From Chaunax sp. Z400 (Eukaryota; Chordata; Actinopteri; Lophiiformes; Chaunacidae), in the NCBI GenBank assembly GCA_037577475.1, contig CM075183.1:20289781-20353780 (forward strand): a DNA stretch of 64,000 bases. Direction: 5' to 3'. A program made the translations under genes and the position numbers. A model generated the notes under the pieces. It had not been told where the DNA came from, ran no database searches, and saw only the letters and a list, made by a program, of their open reading frames with translations. This document shows, one piece after another, positions 1-13,386 of this stretch (position 1 is its first letter; every line of letters begins with the position of its first letter).

Positions 1-2040
1 GAAGATGACCATTCTTAGTCCTAGGCACCAAAGGTACTTGGTTAGGTTTGGAAAAAGGTCCTGATTTTCTGTTAAAGCATTTTGATTTTATAATTAAATG
101 GTTACAAAATAAGGGCGGTGGTATTTGTGCAGAACTTGGCTAACTCTCTTTAACTGCTAAGCTAAGCTAAGTTACGCTAAGCTAAATAAGTAACCAAAAA
201 GTTTTGCTACAAAGTCGAGCTGCTGAAGAATACTGATAGGACCAAAAGCTTCAGAACAGCTACTAAATGGAACTTATAGAGATCGTGCTTCATCAGCTAA
301 ATGAAAAATGTACCATCTCATCTAATTCTTGCAATAAAACATATTTCCCCAAAAGTCAGAGTATTTCTTTAACTTTGTATATTGTCAAAAAAAATGTTCC
401 AAATAAATAAGCCTATAGCATGCATTGGAAAAAATAATTAAAAAGAATATTGGATAAGGAGGGAGATAAATTTGAAGTAATTGGAAATAAGCGTTTGACA
501 GCGAGGCAGACAGGTGGTCCCACATAACTCCACTGCTAAAACGTGGTACAACTAGAGTGAATGGTGTTATTCCCACTGTGGCCAGCTGCACTACACATGA
601 TCCCACTCATGATACTGAAACATGTATGGGGCAAATGGGTACAACAAATTGCTGCATGCAAAGTGTAGTAGAGGCTCGGAGAGCCGGGCGTGGCATTCTC
701 ACAGGCGTGTAGGAACACAGATACTTCCCCAGGGCAGAGGGGGAATTGTCCTCAATTACTCCATCTAGGTTCCCATGGCTGGGGCTGGGGCTTGAATCTT
801 GGCTGTTACACATGCATGCTCTCTTAATAAGTCTTTTAATGCCACATGTAGCTGCCCTGAAAGAACTAGACAAGAGGGAGTCCCATGGGAGGGAGTCCCA
901 TGGTATTGGGTGGCCAACGCCATAGATGGTATGGTCTAAGTGAGCCTGGATTCCATCTGAATTCATCACCTGTACCAAAGTAAGGTTTGTTTTAGCCAAA
1001 GAAGGTGCAGGCCATGCGAGGTCACCCCAACTGGCTTAACCCTGACTGACACTGTGGTTGGCGAGCACCCAAAATTACCAGTAGGTTCTCACATGACGAG
1101 AGCAGCAATGTGTTTCAGTAAACTTCAGGCGCTGCAGGCAGGCAAAGAGGTCCAAGGTTTGGGGAGCTGTTAGTCCTCTTAGTGTTTGGGTAAAAGTGAA
1201 GAGATCTTCGTCTGCAGGTGGTAAAGAGAGAAAGAGGGTTTAATAAACTCATGTTAAATATTAAGATACATTTTCATCTTATAACTGCTATGATTATTTG
1301 TTACTTTGCAGAATAAGGTTTTGATAAGATCATACAAAATTATTGTTAGAAATTAAACCAGTCAAATAGGTGTGAAAACAAAAACTCTTGCATTCAGTGT
1401 TTGCATTAGTGGAACTTTTAAAAGAAAGCTAAAAGCCACGCTTATATACTTAAAAAAAAAAACAGAAACCATTACTATATTTTATGTGATCTCATTCTGT
1501 TTGTTCTGCATTATGTTCATTATAAAATATCTTATATTTGTTGTCTCCCATGTTATTCTGTCTTTTATATGTGTATTCTTAATACACTGTGTCATATCAT
1601 ATTGTCATATTACATAAATTTACTTATAGTAACAGTAAAAGTATAGCTGACATATACAATATTTCTAAATGAAATGTTGTGAAGCAACAACAATACATGT
1701 TCTTTCCAACACTGATAAAGACCAAAACATATTAATAAACTTTTGAGTATTTGAACTGGGTCAAATATTTTGGAAATTTATTGTTAGAGTAAAATTACAA
1801 AAGATTTTAAGTCTGAGTAATGGCTCATAAAAAAATTAATTTTAGAGTCTTCAAAATAAGGAGTAAAATAGAAAAAAAAACACGTGAAGACTCGACCAAG
1901 AATCTGCTCACAGAGACAGTGAGAAGACTCTGGGTGGCTCTTAAGCTTGTCTACAGGTCTGGGATCAGTGGCTGCCGCCGGTAATACTTCAACAACAGTT
2001 GTCGGAAAACCTAACAACAGACTCAGGATACGCTTTACAA
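1..2040. other. Intergenic region upstream of irs4
   Basis: No recognisable gene was found. A GCTAA-rich stretch at about 158-186 resembles the GCTAA repeats inside the MITE at 15645-16065, so it may be a fragment of the same repeat family. AT-rich sequence fills 1260-1780. The one structured item is the decayed reading frame on the minus strand at 385-1047, listed separately. The GC content rises and CpG sites become common after about 1920, approaching the irs4 promoter. Confidence 0.5.
385..1047 (-). pseudogene. Unrecognised long reading frame with one internal stop
   Basis: On the minus strand one frame stays open from about 1047 down to 385, interrupted only by a TGA at about 607-609. 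That is roughly 220 codons in sequence that is otherwise AT-rich and stop-rich. The upstream half begins around a Ser-Trp-Gly-Asp stretch and contains His, Asn and Cys residues in non-repetitive order. The downstream half becomes hydrophobic. I do not recognise a domain, and no splice structure or initiating ATG is obvious. It may be a relic of a mobile element or retroviral-type coding sequence, or an unusual chance frame. No function is assigned. Confidence 0.2.
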
Positions 2041-2594
2041 AGTCACCGCCTATTTTTTAAGTTCATCAAAATTCTGTGGGACAGGATTGGTCGGAGCTAT
2101 TGACGTAAGGTACTAATGTCTTGTAGCGATTTGCCCACAATCCTGTCAACAAATGCCAGTCAAAATGATGAGCCAATCAGCGACCGTGTCTGACTCTTTG
2201 TTCCTCCCTTTCTGTGGGTGACGCAGAGGGTCATGTGTTGTTTGTGCTTTGGCCCGTAGAGATGTGTACAGAGAAGGGAAGGCATTGCTAACAGTGCTAG
2301 CCGGATCCTCCCGATTATAGAAACACAGCTGAACGTGGTCATGTTGCACACGTTAGGCTTCATTTCGTGAGAAAAAGCCCGCATTGGATTACCTGCCTTG
2401 CTGCTAGGAGGGCAAAGGGACTTGTTTTTTTGACGGAATAACAAAGCCGGTTTTTGGGGATCGCAAATCTGAGCAGTGCGAGTCAACGTTAGCTGGCCTA
2501 GCCGGACTCGGGAGCTCGTCTCCCAAAACAAGAATGGGGTCTAGGTCCACTAGGATTAGCTTGCTAGTAAAGTGACCTTTGATTGTATTATCTG
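2041..2594 (+). promoter_or_regulatory. Candidate irs4 promoter and 5'UTR
   Basis: The 550 bases before the irs4 start codon are less AT-rich than the upstream flank and hold clustered promoter-type motifs. There is an inverted CCAAT box (ATTGG) at 2086-2090, a CRE-like TGACGTAA at 2101-2108 and a forward CCAAT box at 2173-2177. No convincing TATA box lies between these and the ATG. Housekeeping-type, CCAAT-driven initiation somewhere in 2110-2350 is therefore inferred. The transcription start is not determined. Assignment rests on motif spacing and position only. Confidence 0.35.
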
Positions 2595-5500
2595 ATGGCA
2601 AATTTCACGAACTACCAGGAAGGCAAGGCAGCGATGTTGATGGTGGAGACGCAGCAGAGGGACGTTAGGACGAAATCTGCGACCGCAAACGGAGACGGCT
2701 CGGTCGGGGAACCCCCTTCCCCGTTAATTAATATCGGCGGAGGAGGAGACGGGTCTCGTTTCCATCAACATTTGCCGCCCTCCAACCACCTCCACACTCA
2801 ACACCTCAGCCACCAACACCCACCAAAGGATCAGCAGCAGCACCATCACTACCAGATTGCTCCACAGCAGCATCTTTCCGGAGAAAACATTGCGGAGTCC
2901 CCGGCCAGGAAAGCCTCCTCCTCGTCTCTCAGTCAGGTACACACCGCCGAGGACCTCGCCGCTTCCTCCGCTGCTAGCCGCGGCAGCGGCGGCGGCGGCG
3001 GCAGCCATGTATACGCGGCGGTGAACGTCGCTAATACATCTGACGCTGTGGATGATATTCGAAAGTGTGGCTATTTAAGAAAGCAAAAACACGGACACAA
3101 GAGGTTTTTCGTGCTGCGGGCTGCCAGCCACCTCGGACCGAGCCGCTTGGAATACTACGACAGCGAGAAGAAATTCAGGAACAGCCTGCGTACTGCTGCC
3201 GCGGCCGCCGCTAGCGGCGGAGCGGTCGCCCCTTCTCCCCCGAAAAGGGTTATTTACCTCTATCAGTGCTTCACGGTAAACAAAAGGGCGGATTCCAAAA
3301 ACAAACACCTCATTGCCCTTTACACTAAGGACGAGTACTTTGCCATTGTGGCAGAAAACGAGCAGGAGCAGGAGGACTGGTACGTAGCTGTGAGCGAGCT
3401 GATGAGTGAGGGCAAAAAAGGGCATCTGGATTCTGATGATTTAGATGATGGCTATGGAACAGTCACCCCTGGTACCGTGTTTAAGGAGGTGTGGCAGGTG
3501 AACGTGAAGCCTAAAGGACTGGGTCAAACCAAAAACCTCACAGGTGTTTACCGGCTTTGCCTCTCAACTAAAACCATTCACCTCGTAAAGTTGAACTCTG
3601 AAACTCCATGTGTTAACCTTCAGCTGATGAATATAAGACGTTGCGGACATTCAGAAAGCTTCTTCTTCATCGAGGTGGGTCGCTCCTCCTCTATCGGGCC
3701 CGGAGAGATATGGATGCAGGTGGATGATTCTGTCGTGGCCCAAAACATGCACGAGACCATCTTGGAGACGATGAAAGCCCTGAAAGCTTTTGCAGAGTTT
3801 CGGCCCAGGAGTAAGAGCCAGTCGTCAGGCTCCAACCCCATGCCGTTCATCACAACGCGGCGCCACCTGGGTAACCTGCCGCCGAGCCAGACTGGACTGC
3901 AGCGGCGATCGAGGACCGAGTCGGTTGTTGGCACGCCACCCTCAAGTAAGAGCTCCGGGGCGAGTGGTTATCGCTTCCGAACATCCAGTGAGGGCGAGGG
4001 GACGATGAACCGGCCGTTCCGCTCTGCCACAGGAAGCCTGGTTCACCTTAGCTCAGCACGTTTCCATCACGGTCGTCAGGACGGGGAGGGCACCGGTGGA
4101 AGTTCCGTCGCCACGGGAAATGCTGGCACGAGCACCGGCTGCGGACGCTACGTCAGAGCCGTCCCAGGGACGTCGTCCACCTACCACGCCCGCTCCGCCT
4201 CACTGCCAGTCTCCCACTTCAACTCCACCACCAGTCCAGTGAGCGTCTCCTCCAGCAGCGGCCACGGCTCAGTCTCAGACACTCTCACCCGCCCATCAAG
4301 CGCCTCGATATGTGGGTCACCGTCTGACGGCGGCTTCAATTCGTCAGATGAGTATGGCTCCAGTCCAGGTGACTTCAGGTACTTCCGGGTGCGGAGTAAC
4401 ACTCCAGACTCCCTGGGCAACACCCCACCAATCAGAGAGGAGAACTGTCTGAGTGACTACATGGCTATGAGCTGGAACCGGGAGGTGTTCTGCACCAGTG
4501 GAGGCTCTGGAAACAACAGCGGAGGCGACACGCCACGGGACGAGAGCACGTCGACTACAGAGGATGAACGCCTGTCTTCATCATCATCATCGCTGAGGAG
4601 GAGGACTCACTCTTTCTCCAGACCAGCTGGTGGTGCAACTGGTGGTTCTGGAGTGACAGTTTACCAGAAAATGACCCAGACCAATTTCTCATTGGATGAG
4701 GGGTCAGACATTGTGTTACCATTTGGTAGCGGACTGCTCCGTGGCGGGCCGTCCTCCTCCTCTTCCTCGCTCCGCTCCGACTACAGCTCCTGCTCTGAGC
4801 ACAGCCAGCAGAGCCGTCCCTCCACGCTCTCCCGGACGGAGGCTGGCAGCGAGCGCCCGCCGCTTTCTTCCTCTTCCTCTGCCAAGGAGGACAGCGGCTA
4901 CATGCCTATGATGTGTGGTGTGGCTGCATCGCCGCGGGACACTCCTCCCGACTACATGCCTATGCAACCAAGCTCGTACCCCCACCCCATATCCCACTCT
5001 CCTCAGTTTCATAGTCCAGCTTTAGCTCCACGTTCAGCCCACCACCACTCCCAGCTTAATTCCCAATCCTCCACAGACTCCCATGGCTACATGATGATGC
5101 TCCCAGGGGGCAGCAGTGGCTCCCCTTCTCCGGGGCAGGCTTCCCCCAGCCCTCACAGTAGCTCCAGCATAGTCTGTCCTGGTGGAAATGACAGCATAAC
5201 AGAGAGACCAGAGAACGGAGAATATATGGACATGTCATACAGCAGCAGCAGTGGGGGGCGCAAGCTTTCAAACGAAGGGAGCAGCAGCTATTACACACCT
5301 GGAACACCTGAGGGTCCCTCAAAGTCTTACAGCCCCTACTTCTCCCTCCCTCGCTCCTACAAGGCCCCCACCAGAGAGAGGGATGAGAAAGAGTATGGAG
5401 AGTATGTTCCCATGAGTTCTCCTGCCAAGCCAGTATATTCATCAGTTGCCACAGCTTCCATGCCGACACCAGAGAAGAGGAGTGGGGGAGGTAGTAGCAC

Positions 5501-6795
5501 CTCCACTCCCTCTCACCCACCTCCACCCTATGGAGCTCACCATACGACCGCAGCAATGGCCGACCGACGTGTGGTGAGACCCAACCGGCTTCCCTTAGGC
5601 AGAAGAAGTTCCCACGGTCCACTGCGGGTTAGTGAACCCCCCACAGCGTCTGCAGGCACATCCACCTCAGTACCCGCCACTGTCAGCTCATCTGAAGGGC
5701 CTTCCAGTCCCGGAGAGTACATTAACATTGAGTTTGGAGATCACTACCCCCACCAACAACAGCCTCCTGCGTATCCTCTCTCTGCCCAGGATGAAGCACC
5801 TTCCCTGGGATCCAGTGACTGTCACGGATCCCCTCCCCAGCCTCAAATTCACCAGGACTATATGAGTGTGGAAGTAGGGTCAAACCAGCAGGACAGTGCT
5901 GGATGTCTGGGTAAAAACCAGTCTCCCAGACCCAGTCTTGTCGCCCCCTGGAACCCACCCAGCTACATCCGACCCCTGGCTAGCAGTCAAGGGGCCCTGG
6001 CTTCCCCTGGAGTCCCTGCCGGAGGTCACTGGAGGTCAGTTGGCGACGACTACACAGACATGACCTTTAACCTCAGCAGAGGTGACAGGACGCAAACGAG
6101 CCCCACAGCCATGCTGCAGCATCTCTGCATAGTAGAGGGACATTACAGCCATGCTCCCTCTTCCTCCTCCACATCCATTTCTCCTCCTCTTCCTCCGTCA
6201 AGCCCAGGCAGGATGCCAACACAGCAGCTGGAACCCAAGGTGGTTCGGGCAGACCCCCAAGGCAGGAGAAGACACAGCTCTGAGACATTCTCATCCACTT
6301 CCTCCTCTAATTCAACTCCCTCAGGAGGAGGAGGACCTGGCTCCTCCTCCTCCTCAGCCGTCAACCCCACTGCCTCCAACGGATCTTACCTACCAGAGGG
6401 TCAGGCCTCCAGATGGGCCAGTTCGGCATCTTTTGACAGCATGTGGGTGTCGATGGAGGGTCTAGGGGACTCGTCGGCTCATCATACTCCAGTGAGATCA
6501 ACGGAAATGGGCACGACCTCCGGGACCTCAGCATCCTCCTCCTCCTCCTCCTCAGGGGCTGGAGCAGGCAGAATGTGCAGGAACATGTCTGTTGGCTACC
6601 AGAACGGCTTGAACTACATTGCCTTGGAGCTGAGGGAGGATGGGAGTAACGTGGGAGCCATGACGTCTGGAGCTGGTGGCAGCAACGGGGGCTCGGCGGC
6701 GGCGGCGGCGGCGGGTACGATGCCCCTGCTGGAGAACGGGGCCTACGCCAGTATTGACTTCACCAAATCGGATGGAGTCGCCACGACAACCAAGG
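2595..6795 (+). CDS. irs4: Insulin receptor substrate 4, coding exon 1
   Basis: Cytoplasmic docking protein phosphorylated by insulin/IGF receptors. Its phosphotyrosines recruit PI3-kinase p85, Grb2 and SHP2-type SH2 proteins. The ATG at 2595 is the first in frame (upstream codons lack an ATG). It gives 1400 residues plus one split codon, longer than human IRS4 (about 1257). In order: a His/Gln/Ser-rich tail of about 150 residues; a PH domain at about 155-275, with GYLRKQKHGHKRFFVLR; a PTB domain at about 293-400, with KGLGQTKNLTGVYRLCL; then a disordered tail. Tyrosine motifs are YMAM 622, YMPM 769 and 787, YMMM 832, YMDM 877, YVPM 937, YINI 1042, YMSV 1089, YTDM 1153, YIAL 1341 and YASI 1384. 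The Ala-rich insert in the PH domain before RVIYLYQCF is IRS4-like rather than IRS1/2-like. The exon ends at a G|GTGAGT donor (GT at 6796); the further open codons are intronic. The alternatives irs1 or irs2 are less likely. Confidence 0.9.
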
Positions 6796-8140
6796 GTGAG
6801 TTTGCTCAACTGCTTCTGTGTGTTTGTGTGTCACAACAGGGGGGGGGGAAACTATGCAGCCAAATGATGCTAAATGTTGTTTGTCTCATCTGACAGTCAT
6901 TTCCACAATCATATTTACTAGTAAACAGTTTTATCGACTGCCACAGCAGCCGCAGTGCATATGGACGAACGGAGCGTCTTCCTTTGTGCGTCTGAAAACC
7001 AGCTTTCATCTGTCAGTAAAAGAGAACAAATGTGTGGGATTTTTATTCTTCACTGGGATCTAAATTTAGCCATAAGTGCTGTTTTCTATTATTAGTCGCA
7101 TTATATCAATTTGCCGCTGCTGTCGTGGATCTATTTTGGATCTCTGTGATCTCGACGAGGCTGCGTTCAGGCGCTCTGAGCAGCCAGACGTTGCGTTTGA
7201 AGGCATCTGTCCTGGGAACTGAATTCTAGGCTAAAAACAGTGCCGGCGCAGGAAGTGGCACCAATACACGCGGGTTCATCTTGAGGTTTTGCATGTGTGC
7301 GAGCCGACCGGCAGACAATTAGCTGAATGAACTGAGGTTTATCTGAGGTCAAGTGTGGGTTGAATCAACCCGAGAGAAAAACAAAACAAAAAAAGGTCCT
7401 CGACTTCCCGTTTTTGTAGCCGGTGGTGTTTCTGTGCCTGTCTGTGCACGTGCTGCTGTTTTCTTTGTGTCAGCATGTGCGCCGAGCGCACAAACGTGTG
7501 GGTGTTTGTGTGTTCGCAGGCTTTTTGTCTGCTGTTAGACCGTCACTCCAGACACTTTTCGACATCTTGTGAAAAAAAAAAACGACACATAGCTGAGTGC
7601 AGAGCCAGCAGGAGAAGTCAGTATGATGGCAAAACACATGAAACACCTGAGCTCAGGTTTCACTTTTTTAAATCTGTGATTTATCTGCAGGTAATTATGG
7701 AATCATTTAGTCTTTAACGTGTCAAAAAAAGTCACCTCAAACCACCAATTATTTAATTTTACTGTCAAACGAAAGAAAATCCTCACATTTGAGAGGCACT
7801 GATTAATCAGATGTTTGTCATTTTTAACTGGAAAAAAAACAATTTTATTATCAGAAGTTGCTTTTAGCTCCATATTGTTACATTTTGAGTTCATAAAATG
7901 TTAAACCCAGAATGTTGGATTCCCATTGTTTTTATTAGACAGTTATAGAATAACTAAACATAAAGTATTCAAAGTGAGAGATTGTTTTTTTTTGCAACTG
8001 AGAATAAATAGATAGATTGATGGATTGATTGATTGCACAATAAGCATATGCAGACTTTGCTGCAGCTTTAATGGCAGTTTAGATGTTTTTGCACGGAGAT
8101 GTTCAGACACAGCAAAGCGCTCAGAGATTAAAGTCCAGAC

Positions 8141-8276
8141 GTGTGTGTGTGTGTCTGTGTGTGTGTGTGTCTGTGTGTGTGTGTGTGTGTGCGTGTGTGT
8201 GTGTGTGCGTGTGTGTGTGTGTGTGTGTGTGCGTGTGCGTGTGTGTGTGTGTGTGTGTCTGTGTGTGTGTGTGTGT
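8141..8276. repeat. (TG)n microsatellite
   Basis: About 136 bp of TG dinucleotides with occasional CG or TC substitutions, lying in irs4 intron 1. Apparent Val/Cys open frames across it are artefacts of the repeat. Alternating purine-pyrimidine composition gives Z-DNA potential. Confidence 0.97.
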
Positions 8277-10500
8277 TAGCTCTGCAGACGGCATCATGGA
8301 ATTCGTGCACGAACCAAGAGGATGTTTTGACTCCGTTTTCAGTCCTCTGATCCTCTCCGATCGTCTCCTTTCTTCTTTCACTCCCTCATCCCCCTCTAAT
8401 ATTCTCTCTTTCCTGCGTTTCCCCCTCACTCTCTCCCTCTCTCCCTCTCTCTCCCTGACTCGTCATCTCTCTCCGTCTCTTCATGTGTGCGTGAGGATGA
8501 GTCAGGATTGTCGTGCTGAGCGCCGATGACAGAGCTCACACACGTGTGTGCGTGTGTTAAGTCTACACACACTCCTCGCACAGGAGATCAACTGACGCTC
8601 GAAAACCGCTCACACACGTCCTGTTGTGTGTGTTTATCCGTCGGTTTGTGTGCGCTTGTTTTCAGGCGCTGCCAGCAGGTTCATTAAATGTGTGTGTGTG
8701 TTGATGCAGTTCAAGGTAACACTCAGAAATGTTAATACACGCCTCCACACACACACACAGACACACACTCAGTGATCAGTGTGTGTGTTTACAGTTCATA
8801 CTCCACATCTAGGTAGGGGTGTGTTTGTCTGCGCTGAGTCACGGCCGGCAGCCTTTGATGTGACGATGTAATTGCGGCGGCGTGTCAAGGCACCACAGCG
8901 GGGCCGAGAGGAAACGCATCATCATCCCTCAGGAATGCGCTTCCTCTCAGCTGCGGTGTTGAGCTGATGCAGGCACACCTGGATCCTTGACCCGGATGAG
9001 ACGAGGAGGAGGAGGAGGAGGAGGAGCAGGAGAGAGAGCAGCTCTCTGTCCAGCTGTCAAGGACGTTCTGTCTCCTGAAACGATGCCAGAAATATCAGAT
9101 AAAACATGATTTCACACCTCAGGCCTCCTGATAGAGGAAAATAAAATATGAAATAAAATAATGGAAGCAGTGATGGAGGTCAGCTGTGAAGAAGAAGGGG
9201 CACCTTGGCAGTTCTTGAGCTTGGAAACGACATTATTGACATAAGAGATGAGATCAAGTTGAGTAAGACTGTGACTGGTAGTTAGTTTATTGATTGATTG
9301 ATTGATCTGCAGATGATCAAAAAAAGGCACATTTCCTCTTTGTAAAGGAAAATCAACACCTGTCCTCCTGGTTTAAAGGTCCTACCTTCTAAAGTGTCCT
9401 GTGTGGTTTCCTACGTAGACTTAGCTTCAGAAATGGTTCCTAAATGCACATCGATAGAATATTAATAATTAGTTTAATAATCAGCTGCTCTTTCTGGTGC
9501 AGACTAGCACAGTTAGCAACGTTTAAATAGTGGAGAAAACCCGTCACCAATTTTATGCAGGTTTTGTCTAATCCAAGTCCAGTAATTGACTAGATAATCA
9601 ACAGAAATCCATATATTTATGTAATTTATTCATCAAAGCTGCTTTTCCTGCATCTCAAGGCGTCACAAGTTCAGTATAAACTGAATATCTTTGTATTTTT
9701 GATTGGTGATTATTTCGAAGATGTTACCTGAGCTTTTAACACACTTATGATGGGTGTTTTTAGGCGTAAAGGGAATTGAAAGATCGATCGATAATCATTT
9801 CTTGCAGCCCTGCTGTAATCGTGCAACATTTTTTGCTCAAATAAATCCGGTATTTGCGTGAAAGACGACGTTCTGCAGGAAAATCATAGAGGAAGAAACG
9901 TTTTGGTCGGGTTTTTAAATGTCTTAGCTTGTTTAGAAAGAGTCTTTGAGGACGGACAGCGTGCCTCCACACCGTCTCTGCTGGTCTGTCTGCAGACGGT
10001 GACTCACAGGAGGATGATGTCTGCTTTGTGTTGTTTTTTTTTTTCCTCTTTAACACAGCTGGTGTCGGTGCCAAAGCATCCTCTCAACCTTTTCCTCACA
10101 GTTGCAGAAATGTGTTGAACATTCGTATCTCAGACATCTACATCAAACCATAGAGGAATTCATTATTAATTAGTAACCGTTCTGACGTGTGACGGGGTAA
10201 AGAGAGGAGGATCTCTGAGGTGGGCAGAAGGTTAAAGACGGGTCAGGAGAGGAAGATGAAGAGAGATTTTTAGATGTAAGTGACAGTGGTGGGAACCTGC
10301 CCTTTTCCTCCTCTCCCTCCCCCCTCCCTGTGTGGATACGAGGTGGTAACGGGTGAGGCAGAGTGTGAGAGAAGATGGCACCAGGCTGCCCTTTCCTCTC
10401 TCGTTCCCACCTCCATGGCCAGGCCCGTCTATATTTACAGGTCTATTTGCAGACTGACATGAATTTATGGGCCGGTCAGAGGCTCGTAACAGGACCCCCT

Positions 10501-10543
10501 TTTTTTTTTTTTTTTTTTTTTGCTTTGTGTGTATGTGTGTTGC

Positions 10544-10588
<45 letters not shown>

Positions 10589-10595
10589 TCTCTCT
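10501..10595. repeat. T-homopolymer followed by (TC)n
   Basis: About 21 T residues at 10501-10521, a short TG-rich spacer, then a TC dinucleotide run from about 10547 to 10595, all in irs4 intron 1. Simple low-complexity sequence. Confidence 0.95.
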
Positions 10596-11847
10596 GAAAT
10601 AGCCACATGCTCACAGATGTTAGAATTATTAACCATCATGCACGCTCACAAAGCGATGCTGATTTTTTTAGCAGCCTTTCCGGCTGTCACAGCAGGATGT
10701 CTGCAGCCCTCTAAAAGCCCCCCAGAAGTGGGAGTTTTGCTCACGATGCCCCTTTTAGTGTCGGCGGAGCAAATAAATAATCCTAAAATAACCCGTGCCG
10801 TTTGATGAGCGCCTTAATTCAAAGCAGCGACACGCTAGAGGAGCTTTTTAGCATGGGTGGCCCACACTGAGAGGCATGGGAATCTATAAACGTGGCAGCG
10901 TCAGGGTGTCCATGGAGCTAAACAGGGAATTGATCCTGTAACCCCCCCCCCCGGACGTGTCGGCGCCAGCAGGCTTCCCATTGGTCAGTGAATTCCTGGA
11001 GTATTAAACATTTCAAGGTGTTTCCCAGAGTTGTAAATTTCAGTTCAGAGCGTTTCTGTGATGTTTGGCAACTTTTTTCGATTAAATGATAAATTTTTGA
11101 ATAAAAAAAAAAAAAATCCTCTTTTTATCATTCCTGCTCCTAAATTTGCTGCTTTTCTTTCTTCATGTCTGATTATTTATCGCTCAAAATAAGTCAGAAA
11201 ATTATAATCATAAATAAGTGTTTTTCGATTCATTTCGATTTCGAGTTTCTAGACAAGACTATTAATCAAGATAATGCAAATATAAGTTTTTTGCAGCCTT
11301 AATGCACCACAGTGTGTTTTCACTCTGCAGGCATTCAGATTGTTTTTTGAGGCTTTTTTTCTTTGTGAGATCAGAAACTACAACTGAAGTTATTCATGTC
11401 ATGTAAATTAGAGTCGCAGGCATTGATTGGCTCCTACCAGACCAATGAGCTGTGAGTCCTGCAGTGTTGTTTGTTTTTCTGTTTTGCACAGTTCGAGCTG
11501 TGAGGTGAAATAAAAAAACCTTGAGATAATTTTATAGCCATAAAATGAAAGATCAATTTAATTTATGTTCTTTTTAGTTCTAGTATTTCACAAATTACTA
11601 ACAAATGCATGTATAGAAAAGCCTTATTTTTATGACTGGATGGGTTCTGTTCTGTGCCCGTTACTCCAGCCAGTGTGGGGTCGACGCATTACGCTCGCTG
11701 TTCACTCCCATGATGCCTTTCATCTGTTGTCCCAGCTGGGTGAGCGGGACACAGTGTTTTTAATGGAGACAACAGTCACGGCTGTGAACACCTGCCTGGG
11801 CTGCAGTCACACAACAAGCTGTTCACTAATGCAGGTGTTTGAACAGA

Positions 11848-12606
<759 letters not shown>

Positions 12607-12669
12607 TCAGCTCAGGTCAGCCAGGCTTGTGTCCTCAGAGACTTGTTTTGATTGAAGTCCTCAGAGACC

Positions 12670-13386
12670 TCAGACCACTCCTCCTCTCTGTTTCCTCTCC
12701 TCCTCTCTGTTTTCTCTCCTCCTCTCTGTTTCCTCTCCTCCTCTCTGTTTTCTCTCCTCCTCTCTGTTTTCTCTCCTCCTCTCTGTTTTCTCTCCTCTCT
12801 GTTTTCTCTCCTCCTCTCTGTTTCCTCTCCTCCTCTCTGTTTTCTCTCCTCCTCTCTGTTTCCTCTCCTCCTCTCTGTTTCCTCTCCTCCTCTCTGTTTT
12901 CTCTCCTCTCTGTTTCCTCTCTTCTCTGTTTTCTCCCCTCTCTGTTTTCTCCCCTCTGTTTTCTCCCCTCTCTGTTTTCTCTCCTCCTCTCTGTTTTCTC
13001 TCCTCCTCTCTGTTTCCTCTCTTCTCTGTTTTCTCTCCTCTCTGTTTTCTCTCCTCTCTGTTTTCTCCCCTCTCTGTTTTCTCCCCTCTCTGTTTCCTCT
13101 CCTCTCTGTTTCCTCTCCTCTCTGTTTTCTCTCCTCCTCTCTGTTTCCTCTCTTCTCTGTTTTCTCTCCTCTCTGTTTTCTCTCCTCTCTGTTTTCTCCC
13201 CTCTCTGTTTTCTCCCCTCTCTGTTTCCTCTCCTCTCTGTTTCCTCCCCTCTCTGTTTCCTCTCCTCTCTGTTTCCTCTCCTCTCTGTTTTCTCTCCTCT
13301 CTGTTTCCTCTCCTCTCTGTTTTCTCTCCTCTCTGTTTTCTCTCCTCCTCTCTGTTTCCTCTCCTCTCTGTTTTCTCTCCTCTCTT
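12670..13386. repeat. Polypyrimidine minisatellite, 15-18 bp unit
   Basis: More than 40 copies of units such as TCTCTCCTCCTCTCTGTT (18 bp) and a 15-bp form lacking one CTC, with CC/TC variants. The strand is almost entirely C and T except for one G per unit. It creates open frames in several phases: Leu/Ser/Pro/Phe on plus and Arg/Glu/Lys/Gln on minus. These are not genes. Polypurine-polypyrimidine asymmetry of this length has triplex (H-DNA) potential. Confidence 0.95.

Noticed and set aside
6796..6893. C-terminal 32-residue extension of Irs4 by read-through
   Set aside because: A consensus GTGAGT donor precedes it, a G9-type run lies in it, and IRS family proteins end shortly after the Tyr-Ala-Ser-Ile motif.
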